Source: Flavobacteriales bacterium UBA6057 | GTDB lineage: Bacteria > Bacteroidota > Bacteroidia > Flavobacteriales_G > Salibacteraceae | DNA length: 64,000 nt | Assembly (NCBI GenBank): GCA_002428995.1 | Contig: DIYJ01000011.1 | Coordinates: 310,001-374,000, forward strand | Direction: 5' to 3' | Part shown: piece by piece, positions 9,664 through 18,958 of the stretch | Layout: every line of letters starts with the position of its first letter | Position numbering within the stretch: the stretch's first letter is position 1 | The notes under the pieces: model-generated | The model's input: the letters and a program-made list of their open reading frames with translations, nothing else | What the model was told of the DNA's origin: nothing | The model's database searches: none | Made by a program: the position numbers and the translations under genes

Positions 9664-9690
9664 AAAAAAGGCACTCATGAAAGAGTGCCT
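9664..9690 (-). terminator. Rho-independent terminator of the small lipoprotein gene
   Basis: There is a perfect 8-bp inverted repeat, AGGCACTC at 9669-9676 and GAGTGCCT at 9683-9690, with a 6-base loop. Read on the minus strand it is followed by six T residues (complement of 9664-9669). It lies 27 bases beyond the stop of the minus-strand lipoprotein gene, which is the expected place and orientation. Confidence 0.85.
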
Positions 9691-9716
9691 GAATATATTT
9701 TGGAGTTATGACCGAT

Positions 9717-10055
9717 TTAATTGTCGGTGCAAACGCAGGAACGAACGAATTCATAGCTGTACTCAGTACCGCCCGCTGGATTCTCAAAAGAGTCTGTAGC
9801 GCCTTGTTCCTCGAACTTGTCTTTTTCATCGTCAAAGGATCCGCCTCGTTCGCAAATCTCTTCCGTGATCTCAGGGTATTGCGTAGCAAAAGCTGAGTTG
9901 GTGGCAGACTCGATCGCGTCCTTCACAGTTTGGTCAATGCTGTCGCCATAGGTGTAGGTGACGTTGTTGGTGCACGCGCAGTCAGCGCATTTCTTACAAG
10001 AGGTGAAGGCAAAACCTAAGGCAAGGATGCACAGGTATATCAACTTTGTATTCAT
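9717..10055 (-). CDS. Small cysteine-rich lipoprotein of unknown function
   Basis: This is a 112-residue predicted lipoprotein. The signal MNTKLIYLCILALGFAFTSC has a clear lipobox (FTSC). The mature part starts with a cysteine cluster CKKCADCAC and ends with CVC, with one further Cys in the middle, then an acidic stretch (DDEKDKFEE). The paired cysteines would suit disulfides or metal binding; no domain is recognised. It forms its own unit: a terminator follows the stop, and the gene upstream is divergent. The surface or periplasmic location is inferred from the lipobox. Confidence 0.8.
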   Translation of the reverse strand: MNTKLIYLCILALGFAFTSCKKCADCACTNNVTYTYGDSIDQTVKDAIESATNSAFATQYPEITEEICERGGSFDDEKDKFEEQGATDSFENPAGGTEYSYEFVRSCVCTDN

Positions 10056-10233
10056 CGTTCAGAAAATGTTTAAGACGAAAATAGGGAAGAATGGCAGAGG
10101 TTGATGCTCGACCTTTCGGATCGGCCATTGAGTATAGCCGGTTTAACGACTTGCGAAGGGCTTGAAGTTTTGCCTCCTCTTTCGAAAACTGTTACTTTCT
10201 GCATCTTCTAGTTAAGCCCCAAAACTCAACTAA

Positions 10234-11871
10234 ATGAGCGAGAGTGAATCAGAACGAGAGAACTTGAGTTTAGCTGCTTTTGCAAGCTATTCCAGGAAAG
10301 GCAGAAGGCTCTACCAGCACTGCGATTTTGAGTTTTCTTTGGATGCGTCACACTTCCCGAAAAACCTCTCACTGGAGTTTGAGGATTGTGTTTTTCATGA
10401 TTCCATTGAAATTGAAGCAACAACTGTATTCTACAATCAGCTTGCATTTAGTGGCTGCAAGTTCCTGAAAGTAGTATCCTTTGAATGCGGCTTTCGCGGT
10501 AGCCTGACGTTTGAGGGTGTTTGCTTCGAAGGCCGGGTTTCCCTCCGTGATTGTGTATTCCGAAAGCCTGTCGAATTCAATGAGGTCCAGTTTAAATCCT
10601 CTTTTGACTTTCCGCTAAACCAGGTGCTTGGAAGTATTGAGTTCTCGCAGGTTGCTTTTTCGGGCGCTGCAGATTTCCGGGAAACAGCTTTCAAGGAAAA
10701 GACCTTGTTTGAGAAGTGTTCGTTTCACGAAGGCGCAGAGTTCTTGGAAGTGAAGTCCATTGCGGATCTGAAGTTCTTAGGGTCCACATTTACGAAGGCG
10801 GCAGCTTTTACAAAGGCTGTTTTTTCCACCCTATCGTTTACGGAAGTAAACTTCGAACAGGGAGTAGATTTTCAATCGGCTCAGTTGGAGGTGTGCAATT
10901 TCAATGGCTTGATCGGCAAGGGAAAGACCTCTTTTACAGCTACGCATTTCAAAGGCGATGTGATCTTTTCTGCATGTGAGCTCACAGATGCTTCATTCGA
11001 TAGTTCACTATTTACGCGGTTTGTAAGCTTGTCTGAGACTCAATTCAAGGGAATCAGCAACTTCAACTCCACCAAATTTGAAGGACAGCAAGAGTGGAAG
11101 AACTGTCTCTTCGAGCTGGCGTATTTTGAGTTCGTCTACTTTAAAAACAAGGTCATTGTAGAAAATTCCACATTTGAGAGTCGTGCGAGTTTCCATCAAT
11201 TGTATGCAGGTGATTACTTTGATTTCGTAGACGTTCGTTTCCAGGATGAAACAGATTTTTTGTGGGCGCGATTCGAAAAGCCATTCACCATTGAGAGCTG
11301 TCATTTTGAACAGGGGTTTAGCGCTGAGTCGGCTCGGTTTCATGACACGCTGGACTTCCGTCATTCCGACTTTAAAGGCGAAGTGAGCTTTTTTGATAGC
11401 CTGTTCCAGGGAAAAGCTCACTTCCTGAACTTCCATTCTTCTGATGATAAGAACAGCGGAATAGATCTGGGTTATACCACGTTTGAAAGCGAACTCAACA
11501 TCCACAGATGTAGCCTACAGCAATTGGCTTTAGCAGGATCTCGCTATCCGTTCGCCTCGTTCATGGACTCTGAAGTACACCATGCAGATCGCGAAACCTT
11601 CCGGATGATCAAAGACAGCTTTGAGCGGGTCAATGATAAGATACAGGCACATCGCTACTACGCAAAGGAAATGAACGCCTACTTGGACAAAGAGCAGCTC
11701 TCTTTCTCCGACAAGGCCATTCTATGGCTGACCAAATCTCAAACAACCATGGAACCAGCCCTGGACGAGGAGCTCTATTCATATTTGCTGCGAGTATCAT
11801 TCTCTTCATTCAGCATGCTTTTCTGGATTGCCGGATTTATTGGGGTGATTGGCTCGCTGCGGACGGAGTGA
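10234..11871 (+). CDS. Pentapeptide-like repeat membrane protein, C-terminus out of frame
   Basis: This 545-codon open frame's first ~440 residues are built of imperfect repeats of the form F-x-G/D-x-x-x-F with alternating Phe and Ala/Cys (SFECGFRGSLTFEGVCFEG and many more), resembling the right-handed pentapeptide-repeat helix. A short helical linker follows (ADRETFRMIKDSFERVNDKI). Up to LWLTK at codon 501 (bases 11734-11736) the protein looks intact. After that the frame gives a non-homologous tail, while the other frame (11724-12032) encodes the expected ISNNHGTSPGRG linker and membrane helices. I therefore read the natural protein as about 599 residues, interrupted by loss of one A in the AAA run at 11734-11736. 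Function unknown; membrane anchoring is inferred from the restored tail. Confidence 0.8.
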   Translation: MSESESERENLSLAAFASYSRKGRRLYQHCDFEFSLDASHFPKNLSLEFEDCVFHDSIEIEATTVFYNQLAFSGCKFLKVVSFECGFRGSLTFEGVCFEGRVSLRDCVFRKPVEFNEVQFKSSFDFPLNQVLGSIEFSQVAFSGAADFRETAFKEKTLFEKCSFHEGAEFLEVKSIADLKFLGSTFTKAAAFTKAVFSTLSFTEVNFEQGVDFQSAQLEVCNFNGLIGKGKTSFTATHFKGDVIFSACELTDASFDSSLFTRFVSLSETQFKGISNFNSTKFEGQQEWKNCLFELAYFEFVYFKNKVIVENSTFESRASFHQLYAGDYFDFVDVRFQDETDFLWARFEKPFTIESCHFEQGFSAESARFHDTLDFRHSDFKGEVSFFDSLFQGKAHFLNFHSSDDKNSGIDLGYTTFESELNIHRCSLQQLALAGSRYPFASFMDSEVHHADRETFRMIKDSFERVNDKIQAHRYYAKEMNAYLDKEQLSFSDKAILWLTKSQTTMEPALDEELYSYLLRVSFSSFSMLFWIAGFIGVIGSLRTE

Positions 11872-12032
11872 TTGCGAGCTATCTTCAGTTTCTATTTCCC
11901 CTGCGCGGTTTTGAAGTCGTTCCCTGCGAACTGGGGGCTCTGACTGTGCTAATAGGTGTTCTAGGAAGAATCGTCATCGGATTTGGCATCTATCAGCTGA
12001 TCACGGCTTTCCGAAAATTCAGAATGCGTTAG
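11724..12032 (+). pseudogene. Frame-displaced membrane C-terminus of the pentapeptide-repeat protein
   Basis: This open frame overlaps the preceding gene in the -1 frame. From the ATC codon at 11736 it reads ISNNHGTSPGRGALFIFAAS, then two further hydrophobic stretches and a basic end (AFRKFRMR). A short N-x-x-G-T-S-x-x-R-G linker followed by two to three membrane helices is what I would expect at the end of a membrane-attached pentapeptide-repeat protein. The segment is therefore the displaced tail rather than an independent gene. No canonical slippery heptamer is visible at the junction, so a true indel or a sequencing error is more likely than programmed frameshifting. Confidence 0.65.
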
Positions 12033-12084
12033 CGATCGACTCTGCAGGCACTGTCCTTTTCATACAACCATCTTTTTAAAACGC

Positions 12085-12118
12085 AGGAAAGCCAGTACTC
12101 AAGGAGCCTGGCTTTCCT
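12085..12118 (-). terminator. Hairpin terminator between convergent genes
   Basis: A perfect 11-bp inverted repeat (AGGAAAGCCAG at 12085-12095, CTGGCTTTCCT at 12108-12118) with a 12-base loop lies between the pentapeptide-repeat gene and the giant T9SS gene. Read on the minus strand it is followed by a short TTTT run (complement of 12077-12080), so it most likely terminates the minus-strand gene. It may also act on the plus strand, where no T tract follows. Confidence 0.65.
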
Positions 12119-12158
12119 ACATGGACGAATGAGACCTTTTGAAAAGACCTCCTGATGA

Positions 12159-15100
12159 TCAGTTCGCCACGATGATCCTTCGTGTTTGAACTTTGCCTCC
12201 GAATTCAAACCTCAGCAGGTACATGCCTGAAGCGAATTGAGCAGTGTTCACGGTCACTTCATTTTGACCTTCCACCATTTCATGCTGCTGCACCACCAAG
12301 GGTTTGCCTGTGATGTCTGTCACCACCACTTGGGCTGGGCCTGCTTGTGGAGCTGAGTACTGAACAGTGAGGTCACGATTGTTCGGTAGCGGGTTGGGGA
12401 ATACCTGGAGTGCGTCACCGGAGCGCCCGATTTCCGAAGGTTGTACCACACCTTGCTTACTGGCCGATGGATCACAGTAGGTTTCATAATAATCTAAACT
12501 GACGGCCGTGAAATCAAGGAATTGGCTGGTATCTGGACGTCTGACCAGCGAGAGCTCCAGGCTTGCGCCAAGGGTCACATCAGGAGCCATGTTCAGAAAC
12601 TCGCTGCAGGCACCAATTCCCATCAAATCTGTCCTGACCATATGGAAGTTCATGTCATTTGAGCCCGTATTGAAGTGCCCGTTGACAGAGCCTCCAAAGT
12701 AGAGATGAGAACTTGGCTCCGCCCCAACAGATCGGAAATAGTCGCGGCCAGAAGATTTACCAAAGTGCTGGCTCCAGATGATGTTTCTCGAAGTATCCAG
12801 TTCAAATGCCAGCGCCTTGGGAACTCCATTTTCGTAGGATTCACCTGCGATTACGAACTCGTTAGGGCGAATCTGTACCAGGGAATAACCGTCCTGATTG
12901 TAGCTGCGGGCATTGCGCTGCACCCTGAACATCCCTGAATTCGTATTGATTTCCAGGAACAGAGCATCCGTTACCGTTGTTGTGGGCCAGGTAACCTCCG
13001 AGACATAGCCGGTGATGGCGTAGTTAAACGGTATTCCAATGCCATTGCTGTCTACAATCTGCACAATGTCACGACCGCCAGAATACAGGAACGGAATGCG
13101 ATCGTCATCCATCCATTGCCCGTTCTGATTCAGGCGAATCACAACCGCACGATCACCGGACGGAGGCCCTGTTTCCTCATAGAATCCGGTGATGACAAAG
13201 GCATCGTCCCTGACTCCATCGCGATCTTCATCCGTTTCGGTCACCGCGTAACCGAGGATTTTTCGGGATGAGTTGGCAAGGGAGTAGTGATACAGCCAGT
13301 CTTGCTGGCCAAAGGCATCGAGTTTCACCACTAAGAGTGCCGCACCCAGATCAGCATAACCGACTGCGATGTATCCTCCGTCACTCGTCTCCTCAATGTC
13401 ATAAAGGACATCATATTGCTCATAGTATCCTGTTCGGCCCCATTCTACATTGCCGAAGTAATCTGTTTTGACAATTGCGAAGGCGGTGGCAAAATCAGTA
13501 GAGAAGCTATCCGCAATCCATCCACACATCACATAACCGCTGTCCGAGGTTTGCTCTACATCCAGGAAAGTACCGTAGGTTACCGGTTGTGGATATTGGT
13601 TTCGGTAGAGGTAAGAATAGGTTTTATACCATTCGGTCTGTCCATTGGCATCCGTTTTTACGAGTGACAACTGAGGAGTGAAAGCAATGTTATGCTCCCC
13701 GGCTCCAATGTAACCGCAGTCATCCAGGCGCTTCATTTCGTGGAGAATCTCGTCATCGTAAAGCGAGTCTCCGGCAACGCTGACATCAAAGGGAACATCG
13801 ACACAGCAAAATGCAGAGTCTATGACTTCAAAGACTACGGTATCGGCATCGCTGCACGAGTTGCTCACGTAGGTGATAGTATGCCACCCGACTGTGAGGT
13901 TCGCTGGATTAATGCCACCCCAAAAAGCTGATCCATCCAGGTACCACGAGCCGTTACCGGGTGAAGCTGATACCATAAAAGGATAGTCTGTTTCACAGAA
14001 GCTCAACGAGTCTTCCATGCCGATCAGCACACTGTCGTAAACCCCGATCTGAATGGATGTAGAACTTGAGCAGAAAGATGGTCCAACGGTGTAAGTAATG
14101 GTATGATTACCAAGGCCGGCACTTTGAGGGTCAAACACGTTTCCGGTAAGCCCCGTACCTGTGAACGTTCCTCCCGCAGGGGTGGCAGAGAGTACTACCG
14201 ATCCACCGTTCACACACAGGTTCGGAACACTGGCAATACTGGGCGAAGGCTTCTCAAGTACTACTACGCTGATGGTAGCGGTGCAGGGAGGTGAACCATA
14301 GCTGTACTGAAGAACATGTGTTCCCGGACCCGTGATCGATGGATCAAAGGTGTTGCCCACCACTCCTGGGCCGGAATACGTTCCGCCTGCTGGACTTCCT
14401 GAGAGGGTTACAGGTTGGTCATCTTCACAAAGTGTGTCGATCGAATTCAAAGTTACGAGGTTGAACACCTCGATGAAGATGGTATCGCTCGAGTTGCAAG
14501 GAGCCTGACCAATGGAATAGATCACTTGATGTGTTCCCACACCCGCTGCTTGTGGGTCGAAGACATTTCCAGTTACCCCGGGCCCCGAATAAGTGCCGCC
14601 AGCCGGACTACCGACCAGTGTTACAGGAGCATTTCCAAAACAAGTGGTGGCCACCGGATCCAGAGATGCAGTGTAGGTCGGTAACACTTCAATCATAGTC
14701 GTGCCGACTGATTCACAGGCATATCCGGTGACGGTGTAGGTGATCTGATGAACACCAACACCTGCAGCTGCTGGATCAAAGGTGTTTCCGGATACACCTG
14801 GACCTGAGAAGGTTCCGTTGAGCGGGTAGCCATCGAGAGGAAAGGGGCCTTCGTTTACACAAACAATCCCTGGGGCAAACACCATTGCAGAAGGCAAGAC
14901 CTCCACGAAGATCTCGGCCATTTCCATGCATTGACCTTCACCCACGAAATAGTGAATGGGATGTATCCCGGGGCCGATCATTTGAGGGTGGAATTGATTT
15001 CCAAATACCCCAGGACCAACAAATGTTCCTCCTGCCGGAGTAGCAGACAGGGTAGCTGCTGGATCATCCTCACAGAAAGGACCGATCTGAACAATGGAGA

Positions 15101-17861
15101 TAGGTCCCACTTCATCGCAAGTAGTACAGCCTTCCTGAGCAGGCACGCTCAGCGGTGTGTCGTAGAGAATGAAATTGTACAGATTGAACGATTGCTCTGT
15201 GAAGCTCAGGCTTGCGGCTGTACCTGAGAACGTATTCACATCCAGGGACAGGTTCATGCTACAGGGTGAATCTCCGTTCGCATCTGGAGCACCTACAAGA
15301 AAATCACTGTCCGTAGAGGTTGTTCGCTGCCCGGTTCCCGTGAATATGGCCAGTCCATCATAGAAGTCCATATCTCCAAACTCTGAAGAATTGACGTTGA
15401 ACGGATACTTCTTGCTCCAGTTGGTGTAACAGCTGCCATTGAAGGTGTGATTGAGGTCAAGCAACATACAGGCGTGTCCTAATCCCTGATTCTCGGATTG
15501 GCCGCCAATGACAAACGACTCGTTTCCGCTTTGCTTGACGGAGAGCCCAAATAAATTGTGATCGCTGGTGAGTAAGCGTCTGTCAAAGGCTCCTGTAGAG
15601 TTGATCTGCACGAACGCTATGGCACCGTTGTTTGAAATGGACGGATTGAATTCTCCACCAACATAGACGTAGTTGTCTGGAACGCCTACCCCATTCGAAG
15701 TGCGCTGAACAATGTCCAAAGCATCGGTTGTCCCATTGATGGCCGGGATCAGGTAGGCCCACTGAAGGTTGCCATTCGCAGTACCGAACCGCGCGACCAT
15801 GGACTGCCAGTCGCCATTGGCGTCTTGCTGCGCTCCTGAAACGATGATGGCATCATTAGCATCTCCGTTTCCATCTTCATCTGTGACTTCCAGCGCATGG
15901 CCTTTGGTATCACGGTAATAGTTCAATTGGAATTCCTTGGCCCAGTCGGTATTCCCTGATTGGTCAAACTGCGCCAACAGCAATGAACCCCATTCGCTGT
16001 AACCTGTGACCACGTACTTCTCATTGAGCTGATCATCTACATACACCTCAATTTCTGTGAACTTATCCTTGGCGGAAATGATGGTTCTCCGCTTCCAAAC
16101 GAGAGCACCATTGGCATCGGTTCGGATAATGAAACCATTGTCCAACTGTGCACCATTGTCTTCTTCTACCCATCCGCAGGCTACGTAACCACCATCGCGC
16201 GTTTGTTCCACATCAAGCAGTTCTCCCGGTATGGTGATGTTGGTCTTGTATTTCATGTGCCAGCTGATGTTACCGAGATGATCCAGCTTAGTCATGCTCA
16301 TGTAGTCGTCACCGGCTACCGCTCGACCAACTATTACGCTTCCGCAATCATCTGTGAAGGCAATGCCTTCTCCCGTTTCATCCAGAACACCCTTACCAAA
16401 AGCCGTTTCGTAGGGCACATTGTTGGGGCATGAAGTTGCCACTGGTTGGGAACAGAAGGCGTGGTTAAGATTGGTTGGACTTTGCAGTGCATAGAGTGAA
16501 GTTTCCTCAATGGGCATTGACGTGAATGTTTCCAGATCTCCCTGGCCTGTTTCCAAATGTGGTGTGATGGACTTGGAATCGCTGCAACAGGTTTTACCGA
16601 GCAGGTTTGGCTGTACTACGAAATAGTCCTGGGTGCTATTCAGCGTGTTGTCCACCGCTCCTGACAAAACGGGGGAGTTCTTAAAATCCAGGTCGAACAC
16701 ACGCGATTTGATGCTGCTGTTGAAATCGTACTCATAGCTCCAGTTCATGGCCGTGGCGGCTGGATTGCTAAAATCATATTGAACGTCCATCAACACAGCC
16801 TTCTCGTGCGGACTGTCAGAAACTTGTGCAGCAATGAGCAGCGATTTGCTCAACCCAGGCGTGTTGTCTGCTCCTTGAACAAGGCTCACACCGCGCATGC
16901 TCTGGCCTCCGTAGAAGGAGGTTCTTTCCCAACTTCCGTTGCTGACGTTGAACTTTAGCAAGAAGGTGCGGTAGAAGGGGCCGCTTGCGCTGGTTGAATG
17001 ATCGCTCCCCAGGAGCATCATCGTGTTGGGTATGTAGCTGCCATTGTCTGTGCATTGGATGATGTCTACACCATCAGTTGGAGCTCCACCTGATTGGAGA
17101 CTGTAGCATAAGGTCATTGCACCGTGTGGCTCGATGACCATGATTGCGGTTTGCATTCGTCCAAATACATCTTCTATTTCTCCTGCAACGGTAGGTTTAT
17201 TCGGCCATGCTCCTCCCATCATTTCCAGGGCTTGGCCAGTAGCCTTTCTTCCTTGGTCATGATAATACCTCCTCTGCCACTGAAAGTTCCCGTATTCATC
17301 CAGTTTTAACCCTATGGGTTGCCCGGCTTCGGTGTAGCCTACTACGTAGTAACGAAGCTCGATCTGCATGTTCACATCGTCCATGGAGAACTCGATGTCG
17401 GTTAATCGATCGTCACCATCGAGGGGCCATTGATACTGCCATTGCACATTGCCCTGTGCATCGGTTTTGAAAAGAATGGAGTTTTCACCTGTCGATTGAC
17501 CTTCATCAATCCAGCCGCAAGCCATGTAGCCGCCATCCCAGGTTTGTTCCACGTCCAGGATTTGTCCGCGTTGATAGGTTCCTGGAAAGTTGGAATAAAA
17601 GATGTATTCTTCTTGCCATTCTATCGTGCCATTCGGGTAGAGTTTCATCAGTTGCAGGTTTCCGTTGGCAACGTTCCCAGCTACAATCGACCCATCATCG
17701 TTGGTGATTTTCACTGCAGTTGCCTGTTCTTCATCGATGTCTGAAGGCGTATTTATTCCGTACATCCCTTCAACGGTTCCGGTACACTGAGCATGCACTT
17801 GGTATATGCTCAGGATCATTGCGATGGTCATCGCAATCGCGTGGATCAAAGGATTCTTCAT
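12159..17861 (-). CDS. Giant T9SS-secreted surface protein with propeller blocks and Ig-like repeats
   Basis: This is a 1900-residue exported protein. The signal peptide (about residues 1-24) is followed by two propeller-like blocks of roughly 400 residues. They are built from repeats such as EQTWDGGYMACGW, EWxxxY and KxDAxGNVxW, the style of 'delta-60' or outer-surface propeller repeats. Six Ig-like repeats come next, with the consensus PAGGTYSGPGV-GN-FDP...G-H-I-Y. A third propeller block follows, then a T9SS type A sorting domain in the last ~85 residues (VFPNPLPNNRDLTVQYSA ... GMYLLRFEFGGKVQTRRII). T9SS would carry it across the outer membrane and release it or anchor it to the surface. 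An adhesive or matrix role is inferred from the repeats only. It stands alone, divergent from a LytTR regulator gene. Confidence 0.88.
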   Translation of the reverse strand: MKNPLIHAIAMTIAMILSIYQVHAQCTGTVEGMYGINTPSDIDEEQATAVKITNDDGSIVAGNVANGNLQLMKLYPNGTIEWQEEYIFYSNFPGTYQRGQILDVEQTWDGGYMACGWIDEGQSTGENSILFKTDAQGNVQWQYQWPLDGDDRLTDIEFSMDDVNMQIELRYYVVGYTEAGQPIGLKLDEYGNFQWQRRYYHDQGRKATGQALEMMGGAWPNKPTVAGEIEDVFGRMQTAIMVIEPHGAMTLCYSLQSGGAPTDGVDIIQCTDNGSYIPNTMMLLGSDHSTSASGPFYRTFLLKFNVSNGSWERTSFYGGQSMRGVSLVQGADNTPGLSKSLLIAAQVSDSPHEKAVLMDVQYDFSNPAATAMNWSYEYDFNSSIKSRVFDLDFKNSPVLSGAVDNTLNSTQDYFVVQPNLLGKTCCSDSKSITPHLETGQGDLETFTSMPIEETSLYALQSPTNLNHAFCSQPVATSCPNNVPYETAFGKGVLDETGEGIAFTDDCGSVIVGRAVAGDDYMSMTKLDHLGNISWHMKYKTNITIPGELLDVEQTRDGGYVACGWVEEDNGAQLDNGFIIRTDANGALVWKRRTIISAKDKFTEIEVYVDDQLNEKYVVTGYSEWGSLLLAQFDQSGNTDWAKEFQLNYYRDTKGHALEVTDEDGNGDANDAIIVSGAQQDANGDWQSMVARFGTANGNLQWAYLIPAINGTTDALDIVQRTSNGVGVPDNYVYVGGEFNPSISNNGAIAFVQINSTGAFDRRLLTSDHNLFGLSVKQSGNESFVIGGQSENQGLGHACMLLDLNHTFNGSCYTNWSKKYPFNVNSSEFGDMDFYDGLAIFTGTGQRTTSTDSDFLVGAPDANGDSPCSMNLSLDVNTFSGTAASLSFTEQSFNLYNFILYDTPLSVPAQEGCTTCDEVGPISIVQIGPFCEDDPAATLSATPAGGTFVGPGVFGNQFHPQMIGPGIHPIHYFVGEGQCMEMAEIFVEVLPSAMVFAPGIVCVNEGPFPLDGYPLNGTFSGPGVSGNTFDPAAAGVGVHQITYTVTGYACESVGTTMIEVLPTYTASLDPVATTCFGNAPVTLVGSPAGGTYSGPGVTGNVFDPQAAGVGTHQVIYSIGQAPCNSSDTIFIEVFNLVTLNSIDTLCEDDQPVTLSGSPAGGTYSGPGVVGNTFDPSITGPGTHVLQYSYGSPPCTATISVVVLEKPSPSIASVPNLCVNGGSVVLSATPAGGTFTGTGLTGNVFDPQSAGLGNHTITYTVGPSFCSSSTSIQIGVYDSVLIGMEDSLSFCETDYPFMVSASPGNGSWYLDGSAFWGGINPANLTVGWHTITYVSNSCSDADTVVFEVIDSAFCCVDVPFDVSVAGDSLYDDEILHEMKRLDDCGYIGAGEHNIAFTPQLSLVKTDANGQTEWYKTYSYLYRNQYPQPVTYGTFLDVEQTSDSGYVMCGWIADSFSTDFATAFAIVKTDYFGNVEWGRTGYYEQYDVLYDIEETSDGGYIAVGYADLGAALLVVKLDAFGQQDWLYHYSLANSSRKILGYAVTETDEDRDGVRDDAFVITGFYEETGPPSGDRAVVIRLNQNGQWMDDDRIPFLYSGGRDIVQIVDSNGIGIPFNYAITGYVSEVTWPTTTVTDALFLEINTNSGMFRVQRNARSYNQDGYSLVQIRPNEFVIAGESYENGVPKALAFELDTSRNIIWSQHFGKSSGRDYFRSVGAEPSSHLYFGGSVNGHFNTGSNDMNFHMVRTDLMGIGACSEFLNMAPDVTLGASLELSLVRRPDTSQFLDFTAVSLDYYETYCDPSASKQGVVQPSEIGRSGDALQVFPNPLPNNRDLTVQYSAPQAGPAQVVVTDITGKPLVVQQHEMVEGQNEVTVNTAQFASGMYLLRFEFGGKVQTRRIIVAN
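13800..15110 (-). repeat. Six Ig-like repeats inside the giant T9SS gene
   Basis: This coding region holds six consecutive ~80-residue units, each with a core close to AGGT(F/Y)SGPGV-GN-FDP, then a GxGxHxIxYxV strand and an isolated Cys. The three central units are nearly identical in the core; the first and last are diverged (the last reads GNGSWYLDG). Such arrays are typical of large Bacteroidota surface proteins. Confidence 0.8.
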
Positions 17862-18172
17862 AATCAGGATTGGTTCATGAGTTTAGTTTGTGTTTGGTTT
17901 TTTAAGGCAGTTGTTTGGGCGTTATGTGTGCCTGTGGTTTTGCCGTTATGGTCCAAAGTAGAGTGGGCGACCGCAGTTTCTGAGGTGCGTTTTAGGATCG
18001 GCCGCTGTGGTTTTAGTACCGGTTGTTGAAGCCTCTTTCGGAAGTCTCAGAAATGATGTTTTTGCTTAATTTTCCTCCGCTTTACGAAGGCTGCGGCATT
18101 TGTCGCATACTTGAAGCGGTTATTGGGTGAATCCCTTCTTTGATGCTTTTTTCCAGGCATCACCGGACAGGA
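17862..18172. other. Divergent intergenic region, 311 bp
   Basis: This region lies between the start of the giant T9SS gene (minus) and the LytTR regulator (plus). It must hold both promoters, but I see no convincing -7/-33 pair, operator palindrome or RNA structure. The short runs TTTGTGTTTGG and GTTTGGGCG are low-complexity T/G-rich stretches. Confidence 0.5.
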
Positions 18173-18958
18173 ATGGAATTGAAATGTGTGATAGTTGATG
18201 ATGAAAAAATCTGCAGGGATCAACTCCGTGCAGGCCTTGCCGCGCATTGTCCGGAGGTTATGATTGCCGCAGAGGCTTCTACCATCGGTGAAGCTGAAAC
18301 ACTGATCACTGCCATGCGACCCGATCTGGTCTTTTTGGACATCCATCTCACCGATGGCAGTGGGTTTGATTTGCTGGATCGTATGAAGGACAGGAGCTTT
18401 CAGGTGATCTTCACTACCGCATTTGATTCCTATGCCATCAAGGCTTTTGAGCTCAACGCCCTGGATTACTTGCTCAAGCCCATTCAGTCAGAGCAGTTGA
18501 TGCTCATCAATCAAAAGATTGCATGGTTTCGCGAAGTCTTTAAGCATTCACCTCGTGCTTCGGGAGCGTATTTGGAAAACCGACAAAAGGTCATTGGTCA
18601 GCTGCAGCAAGGCCAATCTACCGAGCAACTGGTGATCATGCACCAGAAGGGTATGAAGCTCATTCGCATGGAGGAGATTGTCTACCTCGAAGCCAGCGGA
18701 AGCTACACCGTCATCCATAAATCGAACGATGAACGCATCATGGCCTCCCGCGGATTGCGCAGCTTCGAGAAGTTGCTCGATCCTCGGATCTTCTTCCGTA
18801 TCCACAAATCGACCATCATCAATACTCATCACTTTCGGGATTTTCTCTTTGACTCCAGTAGCTGCGTACTCCTCAGCAATGGGGCTAAACGGGAGGTTTC
18901 CCGAAGAAAGAAACAAGCCCTCCTCGATTTCATGAAAGAACGAAATGTGGTTACGTAG
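18173..18958 (+). CDS. LytTR-family response regulator
   Basis: This is a 261-residue regulator. The N-terminal receiver domain has the acidic pair D9-D10 (VIVDDE), phosphoacceptor D56 (LVFLDIHLTDGSG) and the conserved Lys in DYLLKPI at about 102. The C-terminal LytTR DNA-binding domain spans about 160-255 (IVYLEASGSYTVIH ... FFRIHKSTIIN). The start at 18173 (MELKCVIVDDE) gives a normal receiver; a TTG at 18140 would add 11 residues. It overlaps the downstream kinase gene by 14 bases, so the two form a classic two-component pair, with this protein as the transcriptional output. Targets may include the adjacent T9SS genes, but no binding site is identified. Confidence 0.93.
   Translation: MELKCVIVDDEKICRDQLRAGLAAHCPEVMIAAEASTIGEAETLITAMRPDLVFLDIHLTDGSGFDLLDRMKDRSFQVIFTTAFDSYAIKAFELNALDYLLKPIQSEQLMLINQKIAWFREVFKHSPRASGAYLENRQKVIGQLQQGQSTEQLVIMHQKGMKLIRMEEIVYLEASGSYTVIHKSNDERIMASRGLRSFEKLLDPRIFFRIHKSTIINTHHFRDFLFDSSSCVLLSNGAKREVSRRKKQALLDFMKERNVVT

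Noticed and set aside
11724..11745. Programmed -1 frameshift in the pentapeptide-repeat gene
   Set aside because: There is no X-XXY-YYZ slippery heptamer and no stable structure at a proper distance after AAA; an indel explains the data better.
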